DNA of 64,000 nt from Nitzschia sp. pyKryTriq1 (lineage: Eukaryota; Bacillariophyta; Bacillariophyceae; Bacillariales; Bacillariaceae): assembly GCA_956465555.1 (NCBI GenBank), contig OY101116.1, positions 3,782,001-3,846,000 of the forward strand, read 5' to 3'. The translations under genes were made by a program, and so were the position numbers. Each line of letters begins with the position of its first letter. Position 1 is the stretch's first letter. Below are positions 63,242 through 64,000 of the stretch, piece after piece. The notes beneath the pieces were generated by a model, which saw nothing but the letters and a program-made list of their open reading frames with translations, searched no databases and was not told the DNA's origin.

Positions 63242-64000
63242 ATGGCTGCTCCGACCACGAGACACCAGCATTATGTTGTTGCCTCGGGCGGGTGGAGGGC
63301 CAAAGGAATCATGTTTTTTCTGGTCTTGGCGGGCAGCTCACTGCTTTTACTGGTGTCACGATCCATGGGTTATTTGAAGCAGTACACGATGGCCATTGAG
63401 GACGAGGATGACTCGCCGTTGTATGTGGCCGACAACCAAGCTATCACTGCTACTTTTAATGCTAGTACCATCGATGCAAAGTATTCTGAGGACAAGAACA
63501 GCACACTCTTCCTACTCGTCAGTAATTCCGCTGCCCCTGGGCCAATAAGTTTCCAAGCGGATCACGAGGACCCGAGGACTATGATCTCCCCCACGATGAT
63601 AATGGCACTGAAGGATGGTGGTGGTTCTCCTTGGATCAATGAGACGATCCGACGCTGGGGCTGCCATCGAACGGAAACGCCCGTAGTTTTCGTCCATATA
63701 GGAAAGGCGGGCGGAGGATTAATTCGCGCACGCTTTGCCGCGGCCGCCCTAGATTACAACCGCACTAAGTGGTATTTTCCCAAGGACGACCAGCATTTCT
63801 ATCCAATTCTTTCTGGCGCTGCTGCGGCTAACGGCAGTAGCGCCAAGGGAAAATTTTGCAATTCTCAGTACAGCAACTTTATGATTCCAAATTCACAAAT
63901 CTGGAAAAAGTCGTTTGAAGGCAATCAACCTTGTAACGCCACCACGCCGATTGGTATGGCACTAGCATGCCCCGAATCCAAACTCAGAAGTCGCAGAAGA
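63242..64000 (+). CDS. Sulfotransferase-like type II membrane protein, 3' part outside window
   Basis: Open for 253 codons from the ATG at 63242 to the edge. A membrane anchor lies at about 22-42 (GIMFFLVLAGSSLLLLVS). The luminal part has several N-glycosylation sequons, and VVFVHIGKAGGGLIRARF (about 152-169) matches the PAPS-binding loop of Golgi sulfotransferases and of the protein at 29.8 kb (AFIHIGKCGGSTM). The catalytic and 3'-phosphate regions would lie beyond the edge, so the activity is inferred. The last Ser/Thr of the usual loop is Gly-Leu here, so a non-catalytic relative is possible. Confidence 0.68.
   Translation, partial: MAAPTTRHQHYVVASGGWRAKGIMFFLVLAGSSLLLLVSRSMGYLKQYTMAIEDEDDSPLYVADNQAITATFNASTIDAKYSEDKNSTLFLLVSNSAAPGPISFQADHEDPRTMISPTMIMALKDGGGSPWINETIRRWGCHRTETPVVFVHIGKAGGGLIRARFAAAALDYNRTKWYFPKDDQHFYPILSGAAAANGSSAKGKFCNSQYSNFMIPNSQIWKKSFEGNQPCNATTPIGMALACPESKLRSRRR

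Overview
The window looks like nuclear DNA of a diatom, probably a pennate one; I cannot name the species. The evidence is a DUF6824 protein with a CRAL-TRIO-like N-terminus (a typical diatom combination), two proteins with heterokont plastid presequences (cleavage before Phe or Trp), a DUF3727 protein, short introns (about 70-170 nt), dense gene packing on both strands, and a Copia-type LTR fossil of the diatom kind. Several real genes are only visible after splicing or run off the window edge; I rebuilt 18 introns with matching phase at both ends.

Layout. 1-4.4 kb: one minus-strand IBTK-like gene (ankyrin, RCC1, BTB tail, zinc finger), joined by a 79-nt intron and leaving the window on the left. 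5.3-5.9 kb: deleted 5' LINE fragment. 6.6-8.6 kb: CRAL-TRIO-like/DUF6824 gene. 9.5-16.4 kb: cluster of three cytochrome b561 genes shaped by nested duplication, conversion-like sequence identity and an LTR element whose empty site survives beside copy 1. 17.0-17.5 kb: an apparently complete tRNA-derived SINE. 18.4-27.1 kb: acidic hypothetical protein, LRR/2OG-oxygenase protein, PepD dipeptidase, plastid inositol-monophosphatase-like protein, SMU1. 27.7-41 kb: CofD-like protein, sulfotransferase, PGAM fused to an EF-hand, TEX264-like, VPS37-like, PAPS transporter, inward-rectifier K+ channel, 3' LINE fragment. 41.4-53 kb: HMG-box protein, a 116-bp direct repeat around hairpins, DUF3727 protein, PUB-domain protein, NADP-malic enzyme, thylakoid-lumen protein. 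53.4-64 kb: large membrane-anchored glycosidase-like protein, an ABC transporter with order TMD-NBD-NBD-TMD, an E2F-like motif array, and a partial second sulfotransferase-like gene.

Connections. The PAPS transporter imports the sulfate donor used by the Golgi sulfotransferase at 29.8 kb and probably by the protein at the right edge; all three fit secretory sulfation. TEX264-like, VPS37-like and PUB proteins belong to ER-phagy, ESCRT-I and p97/VCP pathways. The rest are unrelated housekeeping genes. The best candidates for something undescribed are the SINE, the ABC domain order, the PGAM-EF-hand fusion, the LRR-oxygenase fusion and the b561 cluster.
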